From positions 4,911,228 to 4,975,227 of the forward strand of contig NC_017586.1 of NCBI RefSeq assembly GCF_000240165.1: a stretch of 64,000 bases of DNA. Reading direction: 5' to 3'. A model generated the notes under the pieces. That model made no database searches. It was given only the letters and a program-made list of their open reading frames with translations, and was not told where the DNA came from. Positions 55,213 to 64,000 of the stretch are shown here, one piece after another. Origin of the DNA: Streptantibioticus cattleyicolor NRRL 8057 = DSM 46488 (GTDB taxonomy: Bacteria; Actinomycetota; Actinomycetes; Streptomycetales; Streptomycetaceae). A program made the position numbers and the translations under genes. The first letter of the stretch is position 1, and each line of letters opens with the position of its first letter.

Positions 55213-57660
55213 TCACGCCGGGCCGGCCACCGCGGTGATCGGCTTGCGGAGGGCGACGCCCGAGCCGTCCCGGCGGGGATCGGGGTCGGGGAGGTCGGCG
55301 GGGGAGCCGTCGGCGGCGCAGGCACGGGCCGGGGCGGGGCCGGCCCAGGCGAACGCCAGGCCGTCCTCACCGCGCAGGAACCGCTGGCAGCGCACCCCGC
55401 CGGTGGCCCGGCCCTTGCGCGGATACTGGTCGAACGGGGTGAGCTTGGCGGACGACTGCGTCGTACCGTCCAGCGTGCCCTCGGCCCGCGCCACCGTCAG
55501 CACCACCGCGTCCGAACCCGGATCCACCGCGGTGAACGAGATCACCTTCGCCCCCGCGCCCAGCTTGATCCCGGCCATGCCGCCCGCCGGACGCCCCTGC
55601 GGCCGGACCTGCCCGGCCGGATACCGCAGCAACTGCGCGTCGTCGGTGACGAAGACCAGATCCTCCTCGCCGGTACGCAACTCGGTGGCGCCGACCAGCC
55701 GGTCGCCCTCCTTGAGCGTGATCACCTCGAACTCGTCCTTGTTCCCGGGGAAGTCCGGGACCACCCGCTTGACCACGCCCTGTTCGGTGCCGAGCGCCAG
55801 CCCCGGCGACGACTCGTCCAGCGTGGACAGGCACAGCACCCGCTCGCCCTCGGCCAGCGACACGAACTCGGTGACCGGCGCGCCCCCCGACAGCGTGGGC
55901 GCCGCCTTCTCCGGCAGCACCGGCAGATCCACCACCGACACCCGCAGCAGCCGGCCTGCCGAGGTGACCACCCCCACGTCACCCCGCGTGGTGGCCGGCA
56001 CCGCGGAGACGATCACATCGTGCTTGCCGCGCTTGCCGCCGGCGGGCTGGAACTCCTCGTCCCGCTCGGTGCGGGCCAGCAGCCCGGTGGAGGAGAGCAG
56101 CACCCGGCACGGGTCGTCGGAGATCTCCAGCGGCACCGCGGCCACCGGCGCCCCGGCCGACTCCAGCAGCACCGTGCGCCGGTCGGTGCCGTACTTCTTG
56201 GCGACCGCGGCCAGTTCGCCCGAGACCAGCTTGCGCAGCTCGGCGTCGGACTCCAGCACCTTGGTCAGCTCGGCGATCTCCGCGGTGAGCCGGTCGCGTT
56301 CGGACTCCAGCTCCAGCCGGTCGAACTTGGTGAGCCGCCGCAGCGGGGTGTCCAGGATGTACTGGGTCTGCGCCTCCGACAGCGAGAAGTGCGCCATCAG
56401 CCGCTCCTTGGCCTGCGCCGAGTTCTCACTGGAGCGGATGAGCCGGATCACCTCGTCGATGTCGACCAGCGCGACCAGCAGCCCCTCCACCAGGTGGAGC
56501 CGGTCGCTGCGCTTGCCGCGGCGGAACTCGCTGCGCCGCCGCACCACGTCGAAGCGGTGGTCGACGTAGACCTCCAGCAGCTCCTTGAGCCCCAGCGTGA
56601 GCGGCTGGCCGTCGACCAGCGCCACGTTGTTGATGCCGAAGGACTCCTCCATCGGGGTCAGCTTGTACAGCTGCTCCAGCACGGCCTCGGGGTTGAAGCC
56701 GTTCTTCACCTCGATCACCAGCCGCAGCCCGTGCTCGCGGTCGGTGAGGTCCTTGACGTCGGCGATGCCCTGGAGCTTCTTGGCGCCGACCAGGTCCTTG
56801 ATCTTGGCGACGACCTTCTCGGGGCCGACGTTGAAGGGCAGTTCGGTGACGACGATGCCCTTGCGGCGCGCGGTGACCGTCTCGATGGTGGCGGTGGCCC
56901 GGATCTTGAAGGTGCCGCGGCCCGTCTCGTACGCGTCGCGGATGCCGGACAGGCCGACGATGCGCCCGCCGGTGGGCAGGTCGGGGCCGGGGATGAAACG
57001 CATCAGCGTGTCGAGGTCGGCACCCGGGTGCTTGATGAGGTGGCGGGCGGCGGCGACGACCTCGGTGAGGTTGTGCGGCGGCATGTTGGTGGCCATGCCG
57101 ACCGCGATCCCCGAGGCCCCGTTGACCAGCAGGTTGGGGAAGGCCGCGGGCAGGGTGACCGGCTCCTGCTCCTGGCCGTCGTAGTTGGGGGCGAAGTCGA
57201 CGGTGTCCTCGTCGATCGAGTCGGTCATCAGGTTGGCCGTCGGGGCCATCCGGGCCTCGGTGTACCGCATCGCGGCCGGCGGGTCGTCGTTGCCGAGCGA
57301 ACCGAAGTTGCCGTGGCCGTCGACGAGCGGGACGCGTTGCGAGAAGTCCTGCGCCATGCGCACCAGCGCGTCGTAGATGGACGCGTCACCGTGCGGATGC
57401 AGCTTGCCCATCACCTCGCCGACGACGCGGGCGCACTTGACGTACCCGCGGTCCGGGCGCAGGCCCATCTCGTTCATCTGGTAGATGATCCGGCGCTGGA
57501 CGGGCTTGAGTCCGTCGCGGGCGTCCGGCAGCGCGCGGGAATAGATGACGGAGTAGGCGTACTCCAAGTAGGAGCGCTGCATCTCGTCGACGACGTCGAT
57601 GTCGAGGATGCGCTCCTCGAAATCGTCCTCAGGCGGGGTCTTCGTGCTGCGGCGGGCCAT
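55213..57660 (-). CDS. parC: DNA topoisomerase IV subunit A (GyrA-like)
   Basis: An 815-residue type IIA topoisomerase A subunit. The breakage-reunion domain begins [37 protein letters not shown], includes the quinolone-resistance region [20 protein letters not shown], and has the catalytic Arg132-Tyr133 (MRYTEARM). The C-terminal beta-pinwheel runs from about 500. Its blades are visible as repeats, but the canonical gyrase GyrA box (QRRGGKG) is not present, which favours topoisomerase IV over gyrase. The ATG at 57660 has AAGGAG about ten bases upstream; the frame is open to 57918. It is divergent from the M16 pair. Its partner parE lies about 9.5 kb away. Confidence 0.93.
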   Translation of the reverse strand: MARRSTKTPPEDDFEERILDIDVVDEMQRSYLEYAYSVIYSRALPDARDGLKPVQRRIIYQMNEMGLRPDRGYVKCARVVGEVMGKLHPHGDASIYDALVRMAQDFSQRVPLVDGHGNFGSLGNDDPPAAMRYTEARMAPTANLMTDSIDEDTVDFAPNYDGQEQEPVTLPAAFPNLLVNGASGIAVGMATNMPPHNLTEVVAAARHLIKHPGADLDTLMRFIPGPDLPTGGRIVGLSGIRDAYETGRGTFKIRATATIETVTARRKGIVVTELPFNVGPEKVVAKIKDLVGAKKLQGIADVKDLTDREHGLRLVIEVKNGFNPEAVLEQLYKLTPMEESFGINNVALVDGQPLTLGLKELLEVYVDHRFDVVRRRSEFRRGKRSDRLHLVEGLLVALVDIDEVIRLIRSSENSAQAKERLMAHFSLSEAQTQYILDTPLRRLTKFDRLELESERDRLTAEIAELTKVLESDAELRKLVSGELAAVAKKYGTDRRTVLLESAGAPVAAVPLEISDDPCRVLLSSTGLLARTERDEEFQPAGGKRGKHDVIVSAVPATTRGDVGVVTSAGRLLRVSVVDLPVLPEKAAPTLSGGAPVTEFVSLAEGERVLCLSTLDESSPGLALGTEQGVVKRVVPDFPGNKDEFEVITLKEGDRLVGATELRTGEEDLVFVTDDAQLLRYPAGQVRPQGRPAGGMAGIKLGAGAKVISFTAVDPGSDAVVLTVARAEGTLDGTTQSSAKLTPFDQYPRKGRATGGVRCQRFLRGEDGLAFAWAGPAPARACAADGSPADLPDPDPRRDGSGVALRKPITAVAGPA

Positions 57661-57890
57661 CGCGCGGCTGCTCCTTGGGCGGGACCGGAACGGATGTCTG
57701 ACGCGGTCCATTGTGGACCGCACCACGGACAGCGCCGACCACCACCCGGTGCGGCGGCGGGCCCGAGGGCCGTGGACGCCCCGCCACACGGGCCCTCGGG
57801 CACGCACGGGTGACGGGAACTTCGCGTGGTGTCCATGCGCTTGCCTAGAGTGGCACCACACGACGTAGCGACCGGAAGGACAGCTTGCCC

Positions 57891-59228
57891 ATGGGTCACA
57901 CGGCCACGCCGGAGGCACGATCCGGCGGCCTGACAGCGACCGAGCACCGCCTGGCCAACGGCCTGCGTGTGGTGCTCTCCGAGGACCACCAAACCCCGGT
58001 CGCCGCGGTCTGCCTCTGGTACGACGTCGGCTCGCGACACGAGGTCGCCGGCCGCACCGGACTCGCCCACCTCTTCGAGCACTTGATGTTCCAGGGCTCC
58101 GCCCAGGTGCCCGGCAACGGTCACTTCGAGATGGTGCAGGGCGCCGGCGGTTCGCTCAACGGCACCACGAGCTTCGAGCGCACCAACTACTTCGAGACCA
58201 TGCCGGCCCACCAGGTCGAACTCGCCCTGTGGCTGGAGGCCGACCGGATGGGCAGCCTGCTGTCCGCGCTGGACCAGGAGAGCCTGGACAACCAGCGCGA
58301 CGTGGTCAAGAACGAGCGCCGCCAGCGGTACGACAACGTGCCCTACGGCACCGCCTTCGAGCGGCTGACCGCCATGGCCTACCCCGAGGGCCACCCCTAC
58401 CACCACACCCCGATCGGCTCCATGGCCGACCTGGACGCCGCCTCGCTGGAGGACGCCCAGGAGTTCTTCCGCACCTACTACGCCCCCAACAACGCGGTCC
58501 TCGCGGTCGTCGGCGACATCGACCCGCAGCAGACGCTGGCCTGGGTGGAGAAGTACTTCGGCACCATCCCCGCGCACGACGGCAAGCCCGCCCCGCGCGA
58601 GGGCGCGCTGCCGGGCACCATGGGCGAGCAGAAGCGCGAGGTGGTCCACGAGGACGTCCCGTCCCGCGCGCTGATGGCCGCCTACCGGCTGCCGCAGGAC
58701 GGCACCCGGGCCGCCGACGCCGCCGACCTGGCGCTCACCGTCCTCGGCGGCGGCGAGTCCTCCCGGCTCCACAACCGCCTGGTCCGCCGGGACCGCACCG
58801 CGGTCGGCGCCGGCTTCGGCATGCTGCGGCTGGCCGGGGCGCCCTCGCTGGGCTGGCTGGACGTCAAGGCGTCCAGCGGCGCCGAGGTCGCCGACATCGA
58901 GGCGGCGGTCGACGAGGAGCTGGCCCGGCTCGCCGAGGAGGGCCCCACCACCGAGGAAATGGAGCGCGCCCAGGCCCAGTTGGAGCGCGAGTGGCTCGAC
59001 CGGCTGGCCACCGTGGGGGGCCGCGCCGACGAGCTGTGCCGGTACGCCGTCCTCTTCGGCGACCCGCAGCTCGCCCTCACCGCGGTGCGGCGGGTGCTGG
59101 AGGTCACCGCGGAGGAGGTCCGCGAGGTGGCCGCCGCCCGGCTGCGCCCGGACAACCGCGCCGTGCTGGTCTACGAGCCGACCGGCGGCACCGAAGAAGA
59201 CGGCCCGGCCCAGGGCGAGGAGAGCTGA
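57891..59228 (+). CDS. M16-family zinc peptidase, catalytic subunit
   Basis: A 445-residue M16B peptidase. The inverted zinc motif is HLFEH (His60, Glu63, His64) and the distal ligand Glu141 lies in KNERRQR, 77 residues later. Two mature M16 half-domains follow. This family forms a clam-shell that degrades peptides. The ATG at 57891 is used; a TTG at 57885 lies closer to the GGAAGGA site and is a fair alternative. The stop overlaps the next ATG (TGATG), so this catalytic subunit is made with the following non-catalytic one. The peptide substrate is unknown. It is divergent from parC. Confidence 0.92.
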   Translation: MGHTATPEARSGGLTATEHRLANGLRVVLSEDHQTPVAAVCLWYDVGSRHEVAGRTGLAHLFEHLMFQGSAQVPGNGHFEMVQGAGGSLNGTTSFERTNYFETMPAHQVELALWLEADRMGSLLSALDQESLDNQRDVVKNERRQRYDNVPYGTAFERLTAMAYPEGHPYHHTPIGSMADLDAASLEDAQEFFRTYYAPNNAVLAVVGDIDPQQTLAWVEKYFGTIPAHDGKPAPREGALPGTMGEQKREVVHEDVPSRALMAAYRLPQDGTRAADAADLALTVLGGGESSRLHNRLVRRDRTAVGAGFGMLRLAGAPSLGWLDVKASSGAEVADIEAAVDEELARLAEEGPTTEEMERAQAQLEREWLDRLATVGGRADELCRYAVLFGDPQLALTAVRRVLEVTAEEVREVAAARLRPDNRAVLVYEPTGGTEEDGPAQGEES

Positions 59229-60619
59229 TGACCGGCACCACGGCCCCCACCATGACGTTCCACCCCAAGCCGGCCGGCGGCCCGGCCCGGCCGTGGGCGT
59301 TCCCCGCGCCCGAACGCGGCACGCTGCCCAACGGGCTCACCGTGCTGCGCTGCCATCGCCCCGGCCAGCAGGTGATCGCGGTCGAGGTGAGCCTCGTCGC
59401 GCCGCTGGAGGCCGAGCCCGCCGGGCTGGACGGGGTGGCCACCATCATGGCCCGGGCGTTCTCCGAGGGCACCGACACCCTCAGCGCCGAGCAGTTCGCC
59501 GCCGAGCTGGAGCGGTGCGGCGCCACCCTGGACGCGCACGCCGACCACCCCGGGGTGCGGCTCTCCCTGGAGGTGCCGGTCTCCCGGCTGGAGCGCGCCC
59601 TCGGGCTGCTCGCCGACGCGCTGCGGGTGCCGGCCTTCCCGGAGGACGAGATCGAGCGGCTGGTGAAGAACCGGCTGGACGAGATCCCGCACGAGCTGGC
59701 CAACCCCGCCCGGCGCGCCGCCATGGCGCTCTCCGCCGAGCTCTTCCCGGCCGACTCGCGGATGTCCCGCCCCCGGCAGGGCACCGAGGCCACGGTCGCC
59801 CGCATCGACCGGGCGGCGGTACGGGACTTCTACACGGCCCATGTCCGTCCGGCCACCGCCACCGCCGTCGTGGTCGGCGACCTGACCGGGGTCGACCTCG
59901 ACGCGCTGCTCGGCCGCACCCTCGGCGCCTGGACCGGGGACACCGTGGCCCCCCGCCCGGTGCCGCCGGTCACCGCCGACGACGCCGCCCGGGTGGTCGT
60001 GGTCGACCGGCCCGGCGCGGTCCAGACCCAGCTGCTCATCGGCCGCACCGGCACCGACCGGCACGACCCGGTCTGGCCCGCCCAGGTGCTCGGCACCTAC
60101 TGCCTGGGCGGCACGCTGACCTCCCGGCTCGACCGGGTGCTGCGCGAGGAGAAGGGGTACACCTACGGGGTGCGCTCCTTCGGCCAGGTGCTGCGCTCCG
60201 CCCCGGACGGCACCGGCGCCTCGCTGCTGGCCATCAGCGGCTCGGTGGCCACCGACGTCACCGGCCCCGCGCTCGCCGACACCTGGCAGGTGCTGCGCAC
60301 CCTGGCCGAGGAGGGCCTCACCGACGAGGAACGCGACGTCGCGGTGCAGAACCTGGTGGGCGTCGCCCCGCTGAAGTACGAGACCGCCGCCGCCGTCGCC
60401 GCCACCTTCGCCGAGCAGGTCGAGCAGCACCTGCCCGACGACTACCAGGCCCGGCTGTACGAGCGGCTGGCGGCCACCGGCACGGTCGAGGCCACCGCCG
60501 CCGTGGTGCGCGCCTTCCCGCCGGACCGCCTGGTGGTGGTCCTGGTCGGGGACGCCGCCGCCATCGAGGGCCCCGTCGCCGAACTGGGCATCGGTCCGGT
60601 CACGGTGGTCAAGGGCTGA
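59228..60619 (+). CDS. M16-family peptidase-like, non-catalytic subunit
   Basis: A 463-residue M16 homologue lacking the HxxEH zinc site; the corresponding region reads GVATIMARAFSEGTD. It keeps the R/Y pair in the second half (LREEKGYTYGVRS at about residue 300), which binds substrate in two-subunit M16B enzymes. Together with the preceding gene it should form a heterodimer: one subunit gives zinc, the other the R/Y pair. Translation is coupled through the TGATG overlap at 59226-59230. A hairpin follows the stop. Localisation is probably cytosolic; no signal peptide is seen. Confidence 0.9.
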   Translation: MTGTTAPTMTFHPKPAGGPARPWAFPAPERGTLPNGLTVLRCHRPGQQVIAVEVSLVAPLEAEPAGLDGVATIMARAFSEGTDTLSAEQFAAELERCGATLDAHADHPGVRLSLEVPVSRLERALGLLADALRVPAFPEDEIERLVKNRLDEIPHELANPARRAAMALSAELFPADSRMSRPRQGTEATVARIDRAAVRDFYTAHVRPATATAVVVGDLTGVDLDALLGRTLGAWTGDTVAPRPVPPVTADDAARVVVVDRPGAVQTQLLIGRTGTDRHDPVWPAQVLGTYCLGGTLTSRLDRVLREEKGYTYGVRSFGQVLRSAPDGTGASLLAISGSVATDVTGPALADTWQVLRTLAEEGLTDEERDVAVQNLVGVAPLKYETAAAVAATFAEQVEQHLPDDYQARLYERLAATGTVEATAAVVRAFPPDRLVVVLVGDAAAIEGPVAELGIGPVTVVKG

Positions 60620-60642
60620 CGCCCCGCCGCCCGGCCCGGCCC

Positions 60643-60683
60643 GCGCGGCCCCGGTCCCCGTTCCGACGGGGCCGGGGCCGCGC
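60643..60683 (+). terminator. Terminator hairpin after the M16 pair
   Basis: Bases 60643-60659 pair with 60668-60683 over 16 bp with a single bulged T and an eight-base loop. GTTTCCCC follows shortly after. Confidence 0.8.
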
Positions 60684-60819
60684 CCGTTTCCCCGCCGATT
60701 CCGTCCGGAACTCCGGGGTGCGTTTCCGTCGAATTCCCCGGCGCCGGGAAAATCCCGGCCGTTCTCGAATAGAGTCACGGCACAACGGGAAAGGGGAAAC
60801 CGGCGATGCGGGACGCGAA

Positions 60820-61560
60820 GTGAACGGCGAGCGGGCGCGCGGCCCGCGGGACTTGGCCGGTACGGTGCCGCCGGCGCGACGCCCCACCGCGCGGCGGGAC
60901 TTCGGCCGCACCGTGTGCGCCGCCATCCGCGCCGACATCGTCAGCGGCCACTTCGCCCCGGGCGGCCGGCTGACCGAGGAGCTGCTGGCCAAGCGGTACG
61001 GGGTCTCCCGGGTGCCGGTGCGCGAGGCGCTGCGGGCGCTGGAGTCCGAGGGGTTCGTCCGCAGCCGGCGGCACATCGGCGCCTCGGTGGCCGAGCCCAC
61101 CGAACAGGAGGCCCGCGACCTGCTGGAGATCCGCGCGCTGCTGGAACCGCTGGGGGCCGCCCGCGCCGCGAGCCGCCGCACCGAGGCCCAACTGCGCGTC
61201 CTGCGCGGCCTGGTAAGGCTCGGCCGGGACCGCGTCCGCCAGGGCCATCTGCCCGAACTCCCGGCGCTGGACGCCTGGTTCCACGAGACGCTGGCCCAGG
61301 CGTCCGGCAGCCCGAGCCTGGCCGCGCTCCTGACCCAGCTGCGGCAGAAGATCTGCTGGATGTACGCGGTCGAGCCGGCCGGCCGCGCCGCCGCCTGCTG
61401 GGACGAACACGGCGCCCTCACCGACGCGGTGGTCCGCGGCGACGCCGAACGGGCCCGCCGGCTCGCCGCGCTGCACGTGGAGCGCTCCAACGCGCTCTAC
61501 CGGCTGCGCCGCCGTTCCCGCACCCCGCCGGAGAACGCCCCGAGCCGAAACATTCCGTGA
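60820..61560 (+). CDS. GntR-family regulator with FCD domain
   Basis: A 246-residue FadR-type regulator. The winged helix spans about residues 25-90 (TVCAAIRADIVSGHFAPGGRLTEELLAKRYGVSRVPVREALRALE), and the FCD-type helical domain follows (LLEIRALLEPLGA, then LDAWFHETLAQASGSPSL and the final His in ALHVERSN). The metal/ligand residues Asp-His-His are present. I chose the GTG at 60820, although it has only a weak ribosome site. A five-codon mini-ORF (60806-60823) with a better site (AAAGGGGA upstream) ends by overlapping it (GTGA), which could feed ribosomes to the GTG. TAGAGT near 60769 may be its -10. Target genes are not apparent; it is not DasR, which belongs to the HutC group. Confidence 0.83.
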   Translation: MNGERARGPRDLAGTVPPARRPTARRDFGRTVCAAIRADIVSGHFAPGGRLTEELLAKRYGVSRVPVREALRALESEGFVRSRRHIGASVAEPTEQEARDLLEIRALLEPLGAARAASRRTEAQLRVLRGLVRLGRDRVRQGHLPELPALDAWFHETLAQASGSPSLAALLTQLRQKICWMYAVEPAGRAAACWDEHGALTDAVVRGDAERARRLAALHVERSNALYRLRRRSRTPPENAPSRNIP

Positions 61561-61620
61561 ACACGGCGCGCGACCGGAATTAACAAGGGTGCCGCACAAT
61601 ACCGCCGCACGGAATTGTGG

Positions 61621-61651
61621 CCGCCTTTTCCGGGCCCTACGGAAAAGGCGG
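61621..61651 (+). terminator. Terminator hairpin after gntR
   Basis: A perfect 12-bp stem (61621-61632 with 61640-61651), A/T-containing in its upper half, with a seven-base loop. It lies 60 bases beyond the gntR stop. Confidence 0.75.
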
Positions 61652-61682
61652 GCCGTCCTCCGGGACGTTCCCGGAAAGGCGG

Positions 61683-61725
61683 ACGGCGGTGTTCCCCCGG
61701 TGCGGGACCGGGGGAACACCGCCGT
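61683..61725 (-). terminator. Terminator hairpin of ptsH
   Basis: A perfect 19-bp stem (61683-61701 with 61707-61725) and a five-base loop, 26 bases downstream of the ptsH stop on the minus strand. It is the longest uninterrupted hairpin of the window together with that after hflX. Confidence 0.88.
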
Positions 61726-61750
61726 GGGCCGCCGTACCCGGCGGAAGGGG

Positions 61751-62032
61751 TCAGACGGTCTCGGGAAGCTCGTCGCGGCCCTCGGAGACCAGCTGGGCCA
61801 GCCGGTCCAGGGCCGACTCCGCGCCCTCGGCGTCGGAGGCGAGCACGATCTCCTCGCCGCCCTGTGCGCCCAGGCTGAGCACGGCCAGCATCGAGGCGGC
61901 GTTGACCGGGGAGCCGCCGGGCTTGGCGATCGTCACCGGGACGCCGGCGGCGGTCGCGGCGCGGACGAAGATCGACGCGGGACGGGCGTGCAGGCCCTCG
62001 GCCCAGCCGACGGTGACGCGGCGCTCAGCCAT
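61751..62032 (-). CDS. ptsH: Phosphocarrier protein HPr
   Basis: HPr passes phosphate from enzyme I to sugar-specific EIIA proteins of the PTS, which in Streptomyces imports N-acetylglucosamine and fructose. The 93-residue protein has the active-site His15 in GLHARPAS and the regulatory-site region NAASMLAVLSLGA. Typical secondary structure is evident: RRVTVGW strand, helix after His15, VTIAKPG strand, and the C-terminal helix ALDRLAQLVSEG. It is alone in its transcript, not in an operon with enzyme I, as is usual for the genus. A DasR-type element lies 24 bases before the ATG, so GlcNAc-dependent control is expected. Confidence 0.96.
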   Translation of the reverse strand: MAERRVTVGWAEGLHARPASIFVRAATAAGVPVTIAKPGGSPVNAASMLAVLSLGAQGGEEIVLASDAEGAESALDRLAQLVSEGRDELPETV

Positions 62033-62055
62033 GGTTCAACCCTTCTGGTGGTTCT

Positions 62056-62071
62056 GGTTGTCTAGACCAGT
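62056..62071. promoter_or_regulatory. DasR-responsive element (dre) before ptsH
   Basis: The 16-mer agrees with the dre consensus ACTGGTCTAGACCACT at 12-13 positions; the central GTCTAGACCA is intact and only the left outer arm deviates. It is located 24-39 bases upstream of the ptsH start. DasR is known to repress pts genes in Streptomyces until glucosamine-6-phosphate is bound. Confidence 0.75.
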
Positions 62072-62176
62072 GTAAGCACGGTCGCGGGGTGTTCCGGTGC
62101 CCTTCCCCGCCCGGCCCCGCGGCACACCCGAACAGGCCCGGGGGCGTCCGCCCCGGCGGCGGCCTACCCTTACGCC

Positions 62177-64000
62177 ATGGAGTCCACGCCCACGGCCGCG
62201 TACCCGGTCCACTGGGAGGCCGACGTGGTGCTGCGCGACGGCGGCATCGCCCATGTGCGCCCCATCACCCCGGACGACGCCGAGCGCCTGGTCAGCTTCT
62301 ACGAGCAGGTCTCCGACGAGTCGAAGTACTACCGCTTCTTCGCCCCCTACCCCCGGCTCTCCGACCGGGACGTGCACCGCTTCACCCACCACGACTACGT
62401 GGACCGGGTGGGGCTCGCCGCCACCGTGGGCGGTGAGTTCATCGCCACCGTCCGCTACGACCGGCTCGACGACGGGGTGGCCGAGGTCGCCTTCCTGGTC
62501 CAGGACGCCCACCAGGGGCGCGGCGTCGCCTCCGCGCTGCTGGAACACATCGCCGCGGTCGCCCGGGAGAACGGCATCCGGCGCTTCGACGCCGAGGTGC
62601 TCCCCGCCAACCGCAAGATGATCAAGGTCTTCACCGACGCCGGCTACACCGCGCAGCGCAGCTTCACCGACGGTGTCGTCCGCCTCGAACTCGACCTGGA
62701 GCCCACCGAGGCGTCGGTGGCCGTCATGCGCGCCCGGGAACAGCGCGCCGAGGCCCGTTCCGTCCAGCGGCTGCTGGCCCCCCGCTCGGTCGCCGTGGTC
62801 GGCACCGGCCGCGCCGAGGGCGGCGTCGGCCGCACCGTCCTGCGCAACCTGCTCGCCGCCGGATTCACCGGCCACGTCCACGCCGTCAACCGCAACTTCC
62901 CGGCGGTGCCCGGCGTCCTGGAGCCCGAGGGCGTCCCCGCCTACCGCCGGGTGGCCGACATCGGCGAGCCGGTCGACCTCGCGGTGCTGGCGGTGCCGGC
63001 CGAGGCGGTCCCCGAGGCGGTCGCCGACTGCGGGGCCCACGGCGTCCAGGGGCTGCTGGTGATCGCCAGCGGCTACGCCGAGTCCGGGCCGCACGGCCGC
63101 GCCCGCCAGCGCGAACTCGTCCGCCAGGCCCGCTCCTACGGGATGCGGGTGATCGGACCCAACGCCTTCGGCATCCTCAACACCGCCCCCGAGGTCCGCC
63201 TCAACGCCTCGCTCGCCCCGCAGCAGCCGGCGACCGGACGGCTCGGCCTGTTCACCCAGTCCGCGGCCATCGGGCTGGCGCTGCTGAGCGGACTGCACCG
63301 GCGCGGCGCCGGACTCGGCGCCATCTCCACCTTCGTCTCGGCCGGCAACCGCGCCGACGTCTCCGGCAACGACCTGCTCCAGTTCTGGCACGACGACCCG
63401 GCCACCGACGTGGCGCTGATGTACCTGGAGACCATCGGCAACCCGCGGAAGTTCACCCGCCTCGCCCGGCGCACCGCCGCCGCCAAGCCGGTCGTCGTGG
63501 TCAAGGGCGCCCGCCACTCCGGCAGCCTGCCGCCCGGCCACACCGTGCCCGCCACCCGGCTGCCCGACGCCACCGTCTCCGCGCTGCTGCGCCAGGCCGG
63601 CATCATCCGGGTGGAGACCGTCACCGAACTCCTCGACACCGGGCTGCTCCTGGCCCACCAGCCGCTGCCGGCCGGCCCGCGCGTGGCCATCCTCGGCAAC
63701 TCCGAATCGCTCGGCCTGCTCGCCTACGACGTCTGCCTCACCGCCGGGCTGCGCCCCGGCCCGCCGCGCGACCTGACCACCGCCGCCGCCCCGGAGGACT
63801 TCCGCGCCGCGCTGCGCGACGCCCTCGCCGACACCGGCACCGACGCCGTCGTGGTCACCGCCATCCCCCGGGTCGGTGCCATCGACGCCCGCCATCCCGA
63901 CTCCGGCGACGACCCGCCGCTCGCCGACGCCCTGTTGGAGGCCGCCCGCGGCGGCGCCGGCAAGCCCGTCGTCGTGGTCCACCTCGCCCTCGGCGGTCTC
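62177..64000 (+). CDS. Protein acetyltransferase: GNAT domain fused to NDP-forming acyl-CoA synthetase-like domain (partial)
   Basis: The frame is open to the end of the window (608 codons visible). Residues about 15-175 are a GNAT domain: VRPITPDDAERLVSFYEQVS, then FLVQDAHQGRGVASALLEHIA, the acetyl-CoA P-loop (QGRGVA). From about 195 follows an acyl-CoA-synthetase (ADP-forming)-like part. It has a CoA-binding Rossmann domain (RSVAVVGTGRAEGGVGRTVLRNLLAAGF), GVQGLLVIASGYAE, VIGPNAFGILN, and a ligase-CoA domain (LFTQSAAIGLALL, VSAGNRADVSGNDLLQFW). The GNAT-first order is that of the Streptomyces Pat enzyme, which acetylates lysines in acyl-CoA synthetases. In some such proteins the synthetase part is inactive. 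The ATG at 62177 has no strong ribosome site. The 3' part is missing. Confidence 0.88.
   Translation, partial: MESTPTAAYPVHWEADVVLRDGGIAHVRPITPDDAERLVSFYEQVSDESKYYRFFAPYPRLSDRDVHRFTHHDYVDRVGLAATVGGEFIATVRYDRLDDGVAEVAFLVQDAHQGRGVASALLEHIAAVARENGIRRFDAEVLPANRKMIKVFTDAGYTAQRSFTDGVVRLELDLEPTEASVAVMRAREQRAEARSVQRLLAPRSVAVVGTGRAEGGVGRTVLRNLLAAGFTGHVHAVNRNFPAVPGVLEPEGVPAYRRVADIGEPVDLAVLAVPAEAVPEAVADCGAHGVQGLLVIASGYAESGPHGRARQRELVRQARSYGMRVIGPNAFGILNTAPEVRLNASLAPQQPATGRLGLFTQSAAIGLALLSGLHRRGAGLGAISTFVSAGNRADVSGNDLLQFWHDDPATDVALMYLETIGNPRKFTRLARRTAAAKPVVVVKGARHSGSLPPGHTVPATRLPDATVSALLRQAGIIRVETVTELLDTGLLLAHQPLPAGPRVAILGNSESLGLLAYDVCLTAGLRPGPPRDLTTAAAPEDFRAALRDALADTGTDAVVVTAIPRVGAIDARHPDSGDDPPLADALLEAARGGAGKPVVVVHLALGGL

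Noticed and set aside
60820-61560. This GntR gene as dasR, because of the nearby DasR element
   Set aside because: Its C-terminus is an FCD domain, whereas DasR is of the HutC/UTRA group.

Overview
This is a very GC-rich chromosomal window with dense genes, frequent GTG starts and overlapping stop/start pairs. It comes from a Streptomyces or a close relative in Streptomycetaceae. The clearest markers are whiH next to hrdB, the nrdR-nrdJ operon with its own NrdR boxes, an actinobacterial lexA with an SOS box, ptsH with a DasR-type site, and the parE/parC pair. From memory, the gene order follows the S. coelicolor chromosome from about SCO5794 to SCO5842; I could not check this by search. No mobile element, rRNA, tRNA or CRISPR array was seen, so this is core chromosome with a few variable inserts.

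Layout. 1-5.1 kb: end of a RelA/SpoT-type (p)ppGpp enzyme, an exported M1 metallopeptidase, hflX, and a convergent serine-protease lipoprotein. 5.4-12.5 kb: a siderophore operon of the NRPS-independent type (aminotransferase, IucA/IucC synthetase, IucB-like acyltransferase, second synthetase). Its first synthetase carries a roughly 330-residue low-complexity N-terminus with a 114-bp tandem repeat. 12.5-20 kb: DNA maintenance and nucleotide supply (DinG-like helicase, lexA, nrdR, class II ribonucleotide reductase nrdJ). 20-29.8 kb: a variable stretch with a divergent EPSP synthase, a metallo-beta-lactamase-fold protein, an MFS transporter, a VOC protein, a DUF4937 protein, an eroded ECF41 sigma factor beside its likely target gene, a TetR/SDR pair, and an ADP-ribosylglycohydrolase. 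29.8-38.3 kb: rnhB, two unknowns, a RecQ helicase with a phosphoribosyltransferase-like tail, a DUF4192 protein, a prolyl aminopeptidase and an NrtR-type Nudix regulator.

38.5-45.8 kb: developmental and essential genes (whiH, hrdB, an exported trypsin-like protease, a small zinc-binding DUF7455 protein, parE). 45.9-54.9 kb: two two-component systems placed end to end. One is NarL/LuxR type with a small membrane protein. The other is CitA/CitB type and sits divergent from a NitT/TauT-type ABC importer; a sucrase/ferredoxin-like protein follows. 55.2-64 kb: parC, a two-subunit M16 peptidase, an FCD-type GntR regulator, HPr (ptsH), and the start of a GNAT-acyl-CoA-synthetase protein acetyltransferase that runs off the window.

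The most informative signals are regulatory: tandem NrdR boxes, two SOS boxes (lexA and, unexpectedly, parE), a DasR site at ptsH, a sigma-WhiG-like promoter at whiH, an NrtR operator, an ECF41-type promoter, tandem palindromes between the CitA kinase and the ABC importer, a possible iron box, and a pair of DnaA-box-like sites near recQ. I found no complete, wholly new system. The best candidates for follow-up are the repeat-bearing siderophore synthetase and the degenerate ECF41 gene.
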